Source of the DNA: Puia sp.
GTDB taxonomy: Bacteria; Bacteroidota; Bacteroidia; Chitinophagales; Chitinophagaceae
Assembly (NCBI GenBank): GCA_031292515.1
Contig: JARLGZ010000275.1
Location: 1-64,000, forward strand
DNA length: 64,000 nucleotides
Reading direction: 5' to 3'
The position numbers and the translations under genes were made by a program. Under the pieces are notes generated by a model. That model was not told the DNA's origin and ran no database searches. It was given only the letters and a program-made list of their open reading frames with translations. Positions 7,161-15,477 of this stretch are shown in pieces (the stretch's first letter is position 1; the number at the start of each line of letters is the position of its first letter).

Positions 7161-9041
7161 TCAAACGTTCACCACCAGCACAGGGATTTTCAGTTGATGC
7201 CGGACGGTATCGACGGTTTCTCCATAGATGAAATCTTTAAACCCGCTGTGTCCGTGGGCGCCAATCACCAGCATATCCGCTCCCTGTTCTTTCACGATAC
7301 GGGCGATCTCTTTACTCCGATGCCGATAGCCCAGGAAAGTCTCGCTTTCGATACTCTTTTCCTGCAGATAGATCTTGTACAGCTCCAGTCTTTCCTGGTC
7401 ATTGCGCGTTTCATAATCATCGCTTTCTTTCCCGAGCATCCGTGCGCTGGCACTCTCTACCACGTGGATAAGCAGGTAACGACTGTCTTTCCCTCCCTGC
7501 CCCAGTGCATAAGCCAGCAGTTTTCCGTCCGAAGAGCTAAAGTCCAGGGCGATGGCAATGCGGCTATAGACGGGGACAGGCAGATCCGCCAACCCCTCCG
7601 CCGGTTTGTGAACCTCGATAGAGGCGCGTCGCGCCCTCCTGCCGATCCATGGATGAAGCGTAATATAGCATAGCAGCAGGCAAGCCATCGCCGCAAAGAT
7701 GATCAGGGCGCCTTTCCAGGCTATATGGCCGGGACCGGCAAAAAAGCCGGATGCCCCTTCCACCACCAGTTTTACATTCAGGTATACCAGAACGATGGCA
7801 ACGGCCCAGGACAGGAACTTTATAAAGGCGCTGATGGAAAAGTCCCCCATTGCCTTTTTGTCACTTACGAAATGAATCAGCGGGATAATGGCGAAACCCA
7901 ATTGAACACTTAATATCACCTGGCTGAATACCAGCAGGTTATCTACTTTATCTTCCCCGAAAAGCAGGATTACGATCAAGGCGGGAATGATGGCAAGCAG
8001 ACGGGTAAGCAGCCTTCGCAGCCAGGGGTTGATCCGCAGCTGCAGATATCCTTCCATAACGATCTGGCCGGCAATCGTTCCGGTGATCGTCGAGCTCTGT
8101 CCGGCAGCTATCAGTGCGATGGCGAATAATTTTGGAGCCAGCGTGTTACCGAGCAGGGGCGACAGCAATTCATGGGCCTCTTTAATAGAGGCGATCTGGG
8201 TTCTTCCCGTTTTGTAAAAGACAGTCGCCGCCAGCACGAGGATCGCAACATTTACAAAAAAAGCCAGGTTTAGTGCGATGGTACTATCTAAAAAATTCAA
8301 TTTCAATGCTCTACGTGTATTTTCGGCCCCCGTGCCGATCTTCCTGGTCTGTACGAGGGCCGAATGCAGATAGAGATTGTGCGGCATTACCGTCGCTCCG
8401 ATGATCCCGATGGCGATGTACAAGGCCTCCCGGCCGGGCAAGGTGGGAATCAGCCCCGTGGCAACTTCCCGCAGATTGGGCCTGGCCATCAGGATCTCTG
8501 TCAGGAAGGAGAGGCCTACAACGGCTATCAACCCGATGATAAAGGCCTCCATCCTGCGCATCCCCAGTTTTTGCAGGAATAGCAACAGGAACGTGTCCAG
8601 GACGGTGATCGAGACACCATAGACCAGGGGCAGGCCGGTCAGCAGCTGGATGCCGATCGCCATGCCCAATACCTCGGCCAGGTCGCAGGCGGCAATCGCG
8701 ATCTCCGCCAGTATGTAAAGGGGGATATTGATATAAAAAGGATATGCCTCGCGGTTGGCCTGGGCGAGGTCCCTCCCCCTTACGATACCCAGACGGGCTG
8801 ACAGATTCTGCAGAAGAATGGCCATCCCGTTACTCATCAGCAAAACCCAGATCAGGCTGTAACCGAACTGGCTTCCACCGGCCAGGTCAGTCGCCCAGTT
8901 GCCAGGGTCCATATAACCCACGCTTACCAGGTAAGCGGGCCCGAAGAAAGCGAATAACTGCTTCCACCGAGGGCCTTTGACCCGGGTCTCCACGCTTCCG
9001 TATACTTCGCTGAGGGAAATATGTCGTTTTAATTTTTCCAT
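7161..9041 (-). CDS. mntH: Nramp/MntH manganese-iron transporter fused to a UspA domain
   Basis: Residues 1 to about 470 form a proton-coupled Nramp divalent-metal importer with about 11 membrane segments. MDPGNWATDL in TM1 and MPHNLYLHS in TM6 carry the metal-binding Asp, Asn and Met. From about residue 489 to the end (626) there is a universal-stress-protein domain with the ATP-loop motif GAHGHSGFKDFIYGET. It fits G-x2-G-x9-G, but the expected Ser/Thr after the last Gly is Glu here, so nucleotide binding is uncertain. The Usp part should be cytosolic and may gate or sense transport. It lies downstream of the MntR-type repressor on the same strand, 135 bases apart, so manganese or iron repression is likely. 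Confidence 0.93.
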   Translation of the reverse strand: MEKLKRHISLSEVYGSVETRVKGPRWKQLFAFFGPAYLVSVGYMDPGNWATDLAGGSQFGYSLIWVLLMSNGMAILLQNLSARLGIVRGRDLAQANREAYPFYINIPLYILAEIAIAACDLAEVLGMAIGIQLLTGLPLVYGVSITVLDTFLLLFLQKLGMRRMEAFIIGLIAVVGLSFLTEILMARPNLREVATGLIPTLPGREALYIAIGIIGATVMPHNLYLHSALVQTRKIGTGAENTRRALKLNFLDSTIALNLAFFVNVAILVLAATVFYKTGRTQIASIKEAHELLSPLLGNTLAPKLFAIALIAAGQSSTITGTIAGQIVMEGYLQLRINPWLRRLLTRLLAIIPALIVILLFGEDKVDNLLVFSQVILSVQLGFAIIPLIHFVSDKKAMGDFSISAFIKFLSWAVAIVLVYLNVKLVVEGASGFFAGPGHIAWKGALIIFAAMACLLLCYITLHPWIGRRARRASIEVHKPAEGLADLPVPVYSRIAIALDFSSSDGKLLAYALGQGGKDSRYLLIHVVESASARMLGKESDDYETRNDQERLELYKIYLQEKSIESETFLGYRHRSKEIARIVKEQGADMLVIGAHGHSGFKDFIYGETVDTVRHQLKIPVLVVNV

Positions 9042-9176
9042 CGGTTTTCATTTATCTGTGCTTCTGTACTGGTTCCGTCGGTCCTATAGGGGATCACTTT
9101 GTCTGTGTTTGTCTTTGATCGGTTTCCATCCGTGATCGGTCTGATTTATGGCCGGTTTCAGTCTGTGGTCGCTTTA

Positions 9177-9839
9177 TCACTCCTCATCTTTGACAAGGAC
9201 ATTTTTTGCGACCAGGGAGCTGATCGTCACAGGAGGGTAGTTGCGGATTTTTATTTCCAGGGAATTGTCGAAAGGGAATTTCCTTCTAACCTCCAGCTTT
9301 GTGCCCAGACCGATCTTTTTATGTTGCAGCAATTCCAGCATTTCCGTCGTTTGCCGGCTGATCCCCGAGACCTCGGCGACTTTGTTGAGCGGCAATTGTG
9401 CCAGGCTGAGCTGTCTGGGGCTGGTGAATCTTCCCTGGCTGTCCGGGATGGGATCCCCGTGAGGATCCGTTTCCGGGAAACCCAGAAATGCATCCAGCCG
9501 CTCCACCAGCTTTTTGCTGCTGATATGTTCGAGCTCCTCTGCCATCTCATGTACTTCATCCCATCCGAATTGTAATTTTTTCACCAGGAAGTATTCCCAG
9601 AGACGATGTTTGCGGATGATCTGGAGGGCTACTTTCTTGCCTTCGTTATTCAACCGGAAACCTTTGTATCGCTCATACAGTAACAGCTTCTGCTCTTTTA
9701 ATTTTTTTAGCATGTCCGTTACGGAAGCAGGCCTGGTTTGCAACGCTTCCGCAAGCGCATTCGTGGTCACGACGCCCTGCTCGCTCTGCAGGTGGAATAT
9801 GGCCTTCAGGTGATCTTCTTTGCTGGCTGAATATTTCAT
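9177..9839 (-). CDS. mntR: DtxR/MntR-family metal-dependent repressor
   Basis: This 220-residue regulator has an N-terminal winged helix (residues 1-65; TTNALAEALQTRPASVTDML is the DNA-binding part), a metal-binding dimerisation domain with RKHRLWEYFLV and DEVHEMAEELEHISS (Glu/His ligands), and a C-terminal FeoA/SH3-like domain from about residue 150. With Mn or Fe bound it should repress the adjacent Nramp transporter. Overlapping palindromes lie 23 to 53 bases upstream of its ATG, consistent with autoregulation. MntR versus iron-specific DtxR/IdeR cannot be settled from sequence; the Nramp partner favours manganese. Confidence 0.92.
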   Translation of the reverse strand: MKYSASKEDHLKAIFHLQSEQGVVTTNALAEALQTRPASVTDMLKKLKEQKLLLYERYKGFRLNNEGKKVALQIIRKHRLWEYFLVKKLQFGWDEVHEMAEELEHISSKKLVERLDAFLGFPETDPHGDPIPDSQGRFTSPRQLSLAQLPLNKVAEVSGISRQTTEMLELLQHKKIGLGTKLEVRRKFPFDNSLEIKIRNYPPVTISSLVAKNVLVKDEE

Positions 9840-9861
9840 AAGCGATCTATTATTGAAATAC

Positions 9862-9892
9862 GTCTAAATTTAATTTTAGACAAATCTAAAAT
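9862..9892. promoter_or_regulatory. Overlapping palindromic operators upstream of mntR
   Basis: Two interlocked inverted repeats are seen: GTCTAAA-6-TTTAGAC at 9862-9881 and ATTTTAGA-4-TCTAAAAT at 9873-9892. Both arms resemble the TTTAGxC half-sites of DtxR/MntR-type operators. They lie directly upstream of the repressor gene and about 115 bases before the divergent lipoprotein gene, so metal control of one or both is likely. Confidence 0.7.
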
Positions 9893-10005
9893 TTAAAATT
9901 GACAAATGAAAGGGTCAATATTTCCGGGAATTGTCGCGAATGTTTACTTTTAGCCCTCTAAATGAGGCGACACGAGGATGAATCGCCGAATTTAATACCC
10001 ATTGT

Positions 10006-10977
10006 ATGAATAAATACCTGTTGTTGGTCGTTTTGTCAGGGTTGTTGTTTTCCTGTAAGGGCAAGAGACCGTCTCTTGCGGACAGCAATAGCAAAGTCGA
10101 TACCCGGGATTTTATCGAATTCTTCCAGCCGGTCAAATTGCCTTATACGATTGCGGACACCCTGTTGGCGCATAAAGACAAGGATTCGTCGGTGATCAGC
10201 TATAAGATCTGCACGCAATTCGTCCCCGATACCGTCTTTACAAAATTTTTCGGCAAGACGGCTGCCCCGAAAATAACGGCCTGGGGGAAAGTGAGCGTTC
10301 CAAAAAACGAAACTTACCTGTTTCTGAAAGCCTCTTCGGCAGGGAAAAAGATCTTGTTTCTGGCCTGCTTCGACAAAAACGAAAAATTCTCCGCCGCAAA
10401 GCCCTTGCTGATTTCGGATACCGATCCGCTCACCAGCGATTTCGCGGTTATGGATACAAAATACACGATCTCCATCACCCATCAGCGCAAGTCTCCCGAC
10501 GGGCAGCTCTTCTATAAAAAAGACGCCTTCGTCTACAACGATGAGGGATTGTTCACATTGATCCTGACGGAATCCAACCAGGGAAGCCCTGAGGGTGTTT
10601 CGATCATCAATCCCATCGATACCCTCGGTCACAAGCATAAGTTCACGGGAGACTATTCACAGGACAAACGAAATTTTATTGCCGTGCGGGATGGCAAGGA
10701 CCCGTCCAGGATCGTATTTTTTGTGCATTTCGAGAAAGACGACGGGCAATGCAAGGGGGAGTTAAAAGGAGTGGCGAAGTTCGTTACGGCGAATATGGCA
10801 AGGTACAACGGCAACTACGGGGATCCCTGTGTTATCGAGTTCACGTTTGGCCCTGCCGGTGTCTCCATGAAGGAGCAGGAAGGCTGCGGAAACCACCGGG
10901 ATATTAAGTGTTTTTTTGAAGGTTATTTCGAGAAACGTAAGGAATCGAAGCCCAAACCGGCGAAAAAAAGCAAGTGA
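10006..10977 (+). CDS. Lipoprotein of unknown function
   Basis: This 323-residue protein has a lipoprotein signal, MNKYLLLVVLSGLLFSC, with the modified Cys at residue 17, followed by KGKRP. The rest is beta-rich without a domain I recognise. It carries scattered cysteines (for example in DGQCKG, DPCVIEF, EGCGNH and KCFFEG) and ends in a Lys-rich tail (KPKPAKKSK). The gene is divergent from mntR and shares an intergenic region containing the metal-repressor palindromes, so it might be metal-regulated. No function is assigned. Confidence 0.8.
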   Translation: MNKYLLLVVLSGLLFSCKGKRPSLADSNSKVDTRDFIEFFQPVKLPYTIADTLLAHKDKDSSVISYKICTQFVPDTVFTKFFGKTAAPKITAWGKVSVPKNETYLFLKASSAGKKILFLACFDKNEKFSAAKPLLISDTDPLTSDFAVMDTKYTISITHQRKSPDGQLFYKKDAFVYNDEGLFTLILTESNQGSPEGVSIINPIDTLGHKHKFTGDYSQDKRNFIAVRDGKDPSRIVFFVHFEKDDGQCKGELKGVAKFVTANMARYNGNYGDPCVIEFTFGPAGVSMKEQEGCGNHRDIKCFFEGYFEKRKESKPKPAKKSK

Positions 10978-11024
10978 AGCTACCCGGAAATTTTCCGCCA
11001 CCCGCGGCGGCCGGACAATTCATA

Positions 11025-11065
11025 AACGGATTATCCGTTATAGGGCTTAAGTTTTAAACGGATAA
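11025..11065. promoter_or_regulatory. AACGGAT inverted repeat upstream of the glucan phosphorylase-like gene
   Basis: AACGGAT-T-ATCCGTT is a perfect inverted repeat at 11025-11039. A third direct half-site AACGGATAA follows at 11057-11065, ending 17 bases before the ATG. The spacing and symmetry suggest a dimeric regulator site overlapping the promoter or leader. The regulator is unknown. Confidence 0.5.
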
Positions 11066-11082
11066 AATAATCAGGATTTGCT

Positions 11083-12738
11083 ATGAGTTTTAGAAATTTT
11101 AGTGTCCCGTATACGGTGGATGAAAGGTATTCGAAGAAAGTGGCTTATTTTTCCATGGAGTTTGCCGTGCATCAGCCGTTGAAAATTTACAGCGGCGGCC
11201 TGGGTTTCCTGGCAGGTTCGCATCTGCGCAGCGCCTATGAATTGCGTCAGAATATGATCAATATCGGTATTTTATGGAAATACGGGTACTATGACCAGGC
11301 CCGCAACCAGGACCAGACCCTGCAGGTGACCTGGATGGAAAAACAATACAGTTTCCTGGAAGACACCGGTATCAAATTCCAGGTCAATATCCATGAACAC
11401 CCGGTATGGGTCAAGGCCTGGTATCTCAATCCGGAGACCTTTAAAAGCGCGCCCTTATTCTTACTGAGCACCGACCTGCCGGAGAATGACTATGTCTCGC
11501 AGACGATCACCCATCGCCTGTATGATGCAAACGTCGCCACCAAGGTAGCCCAGTTCATCCTGCTGGGTGTTGGCGGTGCAAAACTGGTCGACGAACTGGG
11601 ATTCAATCCCGATCGGTATCATTTGAACGAAGCACATGCAATCAGCGCCGCATTCTATCTCTATCAGAAGTACGATAAAAATATTGAAGAAGTACGGAAA
11701 AAGCTCGTGTTTACTACCCATACGCCCGAAGAGGCGGGTAACGAAAAACACGATATCTATCTATGCCATAAGATGAGCTATTTCTGCGGTCTGTCCGTGG
11801 AAGAGACCAGGAAGCTCACCGGCCTGGAAGACGATGCCTTTAATCATTCGCTGGTGGCATTACGCTTTGCCCACCTCGCAAATGCCGTTTCGCAGCTTCA
11901 CGGGCAGGTCTCCAGGGTCATGTGGAGCAAGTACAGCAATATCTGTCCGATCATCTCGATCACCAATGCTCAAAACTGGCGCTACTGGGCAGACAAGGAG
12001 TTATACCGGAAAATGGAAGCGGGGGATGATTACTGGTGGGACGACCGTAAAAGATACATGAAGAAGAGGGCTTTTGAGATCGTCGCCGATCAGACCGGAA
12101 AGGTATTTGACCCCAATGTCTTCACCATCGTCTGGGCCCGGCGTTTTGCCGGATATAAAAGGGCGGAGCTCATCACCCGCGATATCGAACGTTTTAACAA
12201 ACTGACCAGCGATACGAGATATCCCGTTCAGATCATCTGGGCCGGGAAACCCTATCCCATGGATTACCCCGCGATCAATGAGTTCAACCATCTGGTGCAC
12301 CTGAGCAAGGGGTATAAGAACGTAGCGGTCGTGGTAGGCTATGAACTGGCTTTGTCGAAGCGCCTTAAACAAGCGGCCGATTGCTGGCTGAATAACCCGC
12401 GCGTCCCCCGGGAAGCGTCCGGCACAAGCGGTATGACGGCCGCGATGAACGGCGCCGTGAATTTCTCAACCGATGACGGATGGATCCCCGAGTTTATCAA
12501 TCATGGCAATAACGGTTTCGTGGTGCCTAAGGCCGATTACCTGAATATGCACGTAGAGCAGCAGGACCAGTATGATCTCGATATGATCTACGACATCCTC
12601 CTGAAACAGATATTGCCGCTATATTACGACAATCATGATACCTGGCGCCAGATCGCCAAGAATGGCATGCGTGACGTACGGTATCAGTTCGACGCCGGCC
12701 GCATGGCCCATGAGTATTATGAGCAGCTGTATAAATAG
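11083..12738 (+). CDS. glgP: Short GT35-type alpha-glucan phosphorylase-like protein lacking the PLP lysine
   Basis: This 551-residue protein matches the short bacterial alpha-glucan phosphorylase group, enzymes that release glucose-1-phosphate from glycogen or maltodextrin. Seen are YFSMEFAVH, YSGGLGFLAGSH, HLNEAHA, ARRFAGYKRAELI and the cofactor-loop equivalent EASGTSGMTAAMNG. In PLP-dependent phosphorylases the residue after GM or NM is the Lys that binds pyridoxal phosphate; here codon 452 is ACG (Thr). The rest of the loop is intact and the reading frame is undamaged. Either this branch works without PLP, is a non-phosphorolytic glycosyltransferase, or is inactive. It is a single gene with inverted repeats in its leader. 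Confidence 0.85.
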   Translation: MSFRNFSVPYTVDERYSKKVAYFSMEFAVHQPLKIYSGGLGFLAGSHLRSAYELRQNMINIGILWKYGYYDQARNQDQTLQVTWMEKQYSFLEDTGIKFQVNIHEHPVWVKAWYLNPETFKSAPLFLLSTDLPENDYVSQTITHRLYDANVATKVAQFILLGVGGAKLVDELGFNPDRYHLNEAHAISAAFYLYQKYDKNIEEVRKKLVFTTHTPEEAGNEKHDIYLCHKMSYFCGLSVEETRKLTGLEDDAFNHSLVALRFAHLANAVSQLHGQVSRVMWSKYSNICPIISITNAQNWRYWADKELYRKMEAGDDYWWDDRKRYMKKRAFEIVADQTGKVFDPNVFTIVWARRFAGYKRAELITRDIERFNKLTSDTRYPVQIIWAGKPYPMDYPAINEFNHLVHLSKGYKNVAVVVGYELALSKRLKQAADCWLNNPRVPREASGTSGMTAAMNGAVNFSTDDGWIPEFINHGNNGFVVPKADYLNMHVEQQDQYDLDMIYDILLKQILPLYYDNHDTWRQIAKNGMRDVRYQFDAGRMAHEYYEQLYK

Positions 12739-12849
12739 TGAGTAGTGAGTAATCAGTAGTGAGTGGTAAGTAGTGGGGTGTGAGTAGTCAGTAGTGAGTA
12801 GTAAATCGTAGTAAATAGTGTGTAATGAGTAGTGAGCGGAGAGTGATGA
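12736..12849. repeat. Decayed AGTGAGT-type array after the phosphorylase-like gene
   Basis: The array begins with the TAG stop of the preceding gene (TAGTGAGTAGTGAGTAATC) and runs about 110 bases with many point changes and small indels (GTAAATCG, AGTGTGTAATG). It is the same family as the perfect array at 1-133 and has TAG or TGA in every + strand frame. Confidence 0.88.
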
Positions 12850-12911
12850 GTGCTACGGCCATGCTTTTTTAATTGATCTTAAAGTTCCAATGCTTCCAAC
12901 CGACCCCTGAT

Positions 12912-12950
12912 AAGAGGGTGTTTCAAAACCTGAGACACCCTCTTTTCTTT
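12912..12950 (+). terminator. Rho-independent terminator
   Basis: A hairpin with arms AAGAGGGTGTTTC and GAGACACCCTCTT (one wobble pair) is followed by TTTCTTTT. It lies beyond the degenerate repeat and probably ends the phosphorylase-like transcript. Confidence 0.85.
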
Positions 12951-13082
12951 TCGCCTGCTTTCAGCAGGTTGCGCTTGCCGTCCTCCCTTGTTCCATCCGT
13001 TTGCAAAATAAACCCAAGCCCTTTATGTAATCTTCGGGTTCCCGGCATCTGCCTGCATATTACTTCACACAAATCAAGTTTT

Positions 13083-14969
13083 ATGAAGACATTTTCAGCG
13101 CAGGTTATGGGGGTAGTGCTGGCATTACTCACGGCGTTTACGACAGATAACTTTGCAGGCATTCCCGGCAGGCCGGGCGAGGACGGAAATTTCATACCGT
13201 CGAAGTTGAAATCCGCCACCGTCTACCGCAGCGGTGCGGAGTTGGTGCATACGGCAAAGGCTTTCCTCAGACAGGGCAACAACGACCTGGTGATCGAAGA
13301 CATCAGCAACACCCTCGAAGTGAACAGTATCCGGATCGGCTCTACCAGTACCGTCACGATCCTGTCGGTGGAGTTCACGAAGGAGTTTTTGAAGCCGGAA
13401 ATCCCTTCCCCCCTTATTAAAAAGCTACAGGATTCGGTCGAAAAAATAGAGCGGGAGCTGGAGAATCTGAGTGTGCTTATGAAATCGGACAATGATCTGC
13501 TCGATCTGCTGGTCTCCAACAAAAAGATAGGGGGAGAACAAAATGGGTTGAGCGTGGCCGAGCTCTCGAAGATGATGGATTATTACAAACAGAAATCGCT
13601 GGAGTTACGGGAAGATCTGAGTACCGGCAAGGAGCGGGAGGACCGGCTCAATAAGACCCTGGAAAGACTGGATGCCCAGATCGTCGAAGAAGACAAGAAG
13701 AACGGCAAGACCTCCGGTCGGATCCTCCTGCAGCTGATGAGCCCCCTGGCCGGAGAAGTGGAATTCACGATCTCCTATCTGACATCCGCAGCTTATTGGA
13801 ACCCCTCTTATGATTTACGCGTGGACAATATCGCCGAGCCGATGAAACTGGTTTATAAGGCCGCCCTTGTCCAAACTTCCGGGATCGACTGGAAACAGGT
13901 CCGGCTGACCCTGTCTGCTTCTGTCCCCAGCCAGGGCGGCAATGCGCCGGTCCTGAAGACCTGGCTGCTTCATTATGTTGACCCGGTAGCGCTGCTGGAT
14001 GAGAATTTAAAATCAAATAGCGCTGCCTATCTGCAAGGCCGGCTTGCCGGAGTGTCTGTGAAGAGGAGCTACAATGAAAAACAACTCGATGAAGTGGTAG
14101 TGAGCGCATTGGGTACTACCAGAATGAGGGGCGCCGCTTCGATCAATGAAGAACCAGTGGAAAAAAGTCCGCTATATTTTGTAAATGGCCAGGAGATGAG
14201 CCAGGAAGATTTTGAAAAGATCAACACCCACGCCATTGAAAAAATAGAAACCTTAAAAAGTACCCAGGCTACCTCGCTCTATGGCTCCAGGGCTTCGGGC
14301 GGTGCGGTCGTGGTGACGTTGAAAGGAGACCTGGGGGATTATGTATCGGTCAATGACAATGTCATGAATGTCTCCTTCGACATCGATGTCCCTTATGATG
14401 TGCCCACCAACGGCAAGGAACAGCGTGTGGTCCTGAAGGAATATTCCGTCCCGGTGTCTTACAAATATTATTCGGTACCCCGTCTCGATAAAGATGCTTA
14501 CCTGCTGGGTGGTGTGCAGGACTGGGCAAAGCTGAACCTATTGCCCGGAGATGCCAATATCATATTCGAAGGGACCTATATCGGTCACTCTTCTATTGAC
14601 CCCAATTCTACGCAGGACACGCTGAACCTGACACTGGGCAGGGACAGGCGGGTCGTTGTCAAACGCGAAAAAGTGGTCGACTACAGCAGCGTGAAATTTC
14701 TCGGCGGCAACAAAAAACAGATTTTCACTTATGAGATCACGGTGAAGAACAACAAGAAAGAGGCCATACAGATGATTTTGAAGGATCAGCATCCGATCAG
14801 CTCGAACAAGGATATAGAAGAAGAACTGTTGGAAAGCAGCGGGGCAGAGGTGAACGATGATACGGGTATCCTTACCTGGAAAGTGAGTCTCGCCCCCGGG
14901 GAAAGCAAAAAATATAAGATGAGCTACAGCATAAAATATCCCAAAGACAAGACGGTGAATACAAATTAA
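13083..14969 (+). CDS. MuiA-family (DUF4140/DUF4139) exported protein with a TonB-plug-like insert
   Basis: The predicted protein has 628 residues and a signal peptide (MKTFSAQVMGVVLALLTAF). The start at 13083 is chosen because upstream in-frame sequence overlaps the terminator and lacks a signal. Domains in order: DUF4140-like N-terminus (about 35-140), coiled coil (about 110-210), and a DUF4139 beta-rich domain (from about 220) ending in LTWKVSLAPGESKKYKMSY. Residues about 304-416 interrupt DUF4139 with a segment resembling the plug of SusC-type receptors: EVVVSALGTTR, LYFVNGQEM, and IEKIETLKS followed by SLYGSRASGGAVVVT. No receptor barrel follows. The role of MuiA-type proteins is poorly known; periplasmic or outer-membrane placement is likely. 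Confidence 0.85.
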   Translation: MKTFSAQVMGVVLALLTAFTTDNFAGIPGRPGEDGNFIPSKLKSATVYRSGAELVHTAKAFLRQGNNDLVIEDISNTLEVNSIRIGSTSTVTILSVEFTKEFLKPEIPSPLIKKLQDSVEKIERELENLSVLMKSDNDLLDLLVSNKKIGGEQNGLSVAELSKMMDYYKQKSLELREDLSTGKEREDRLNKTLERLDAQIVEEDKKNGKTSGRILLQLMSPLAGEVEFTISYLTSAAYWNPSYDLRVDNIAEPMKLVYKAALVQTSGIDWKQVRLTLSASVPSQGGNAPVLKTWLLHYVDPVALLDENLKSNSAAYLQGRLAGVSVKRSYNEKQLDEVVVSALGTTRMRGAASINEEPVEKSPLYFVNGQEMSQEDFEKINTHAIEKIETLKSTQATSLYGSRASGGAVVVTLKGDLGDYVSVNDNVMNVSFDIDVPYDVPTNGKEQRVVLKEYSVPVSYKYYSVPRLDKDAYLLGGVQDWAKLNLLPGDANIIFEGTYIGHSSIDPNSTQDTLNLTLGRDRRVVVKREKVVDYSSVKFLGGNKKQIFTYEITVKNNKKEAIQMILKDQHPISSNKDIEEELLESSGAEVNDDTGILTWKVSLAPGESKKYKMSYSIKYPKDKTVNTN

Positions 14970-15002
14970 GTGTTATGAGGGTATGAAAAGCCTGAAAGAA
15001 TG

Positions 15003-15055
15003 GATTGCCGGTTCTGCCTGGGTGACGGCTCGGGGACCGGCAATCTTTTGTCTCT
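15003..15055 (+). terminator. Rho-independent terminator of the MuiA-family gene
   Basis: Arms GATTGCCGGT (15003-15012) and ACCGGCAATC (15036-15045) are followed by TTTTGTCTCTTT, 34 bases after the stop codon. Confidence 0.88.
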
Positions 15056-15477
15056 TTGGTTTTAAGTTTGTTTATTGATTTTCAGTATGTTATGTATTTT
15101 TATCTCTTGCCGGGCCGACCACGGCTACCGCTATTCAGGTCCTGGGACCCATATACCCGTTAGTTTACCGCTCATCCGATTTCCTTTGCGGCGATGCCTG
15201 CAACACACAAACTTTGTCCTCTCAAACATTCCTTTATGGAGCCCCAGTCAGGAGCCAGTCAGTCAGGACAGCGAGTATTCCTCCGCTCGATTTTCAATTC
15301 TTCCACGCCGGGAAAAGGGCAATAAACCCCTCGTCATTTTATTTCTTTCAAAGGACCCATGATAACGCCGGGTAGCCGGCGGTGCAGTGATCGCGCGGTG
15401 TCCTGTGCGTTGCACGACGCCCTGTCATGACTATGAATGAAAAAAACTTCTTTTATCAACCTAAAACCTATCATTAA
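15056..15477. other. Intergenic region without a convincing gene
   Basis: About 420 bases lie between the terminator and the SPFH gene. A 95-codon frame at 15075-15362 has no recognisable protein, ribosome-binding site or plausible composition. A small CAGTCAGG-type repeat is visible around 15245-15275. The promoter of the SPFH gene should be in the last 100 bases, but I cannot fix it. Confidence 0.5.

Noticed and set aside
15075-15362. 95-codon frame before the SPFH gene
   Set aside because: No recognisable protein, mixed composition and no ribosome-binding site.
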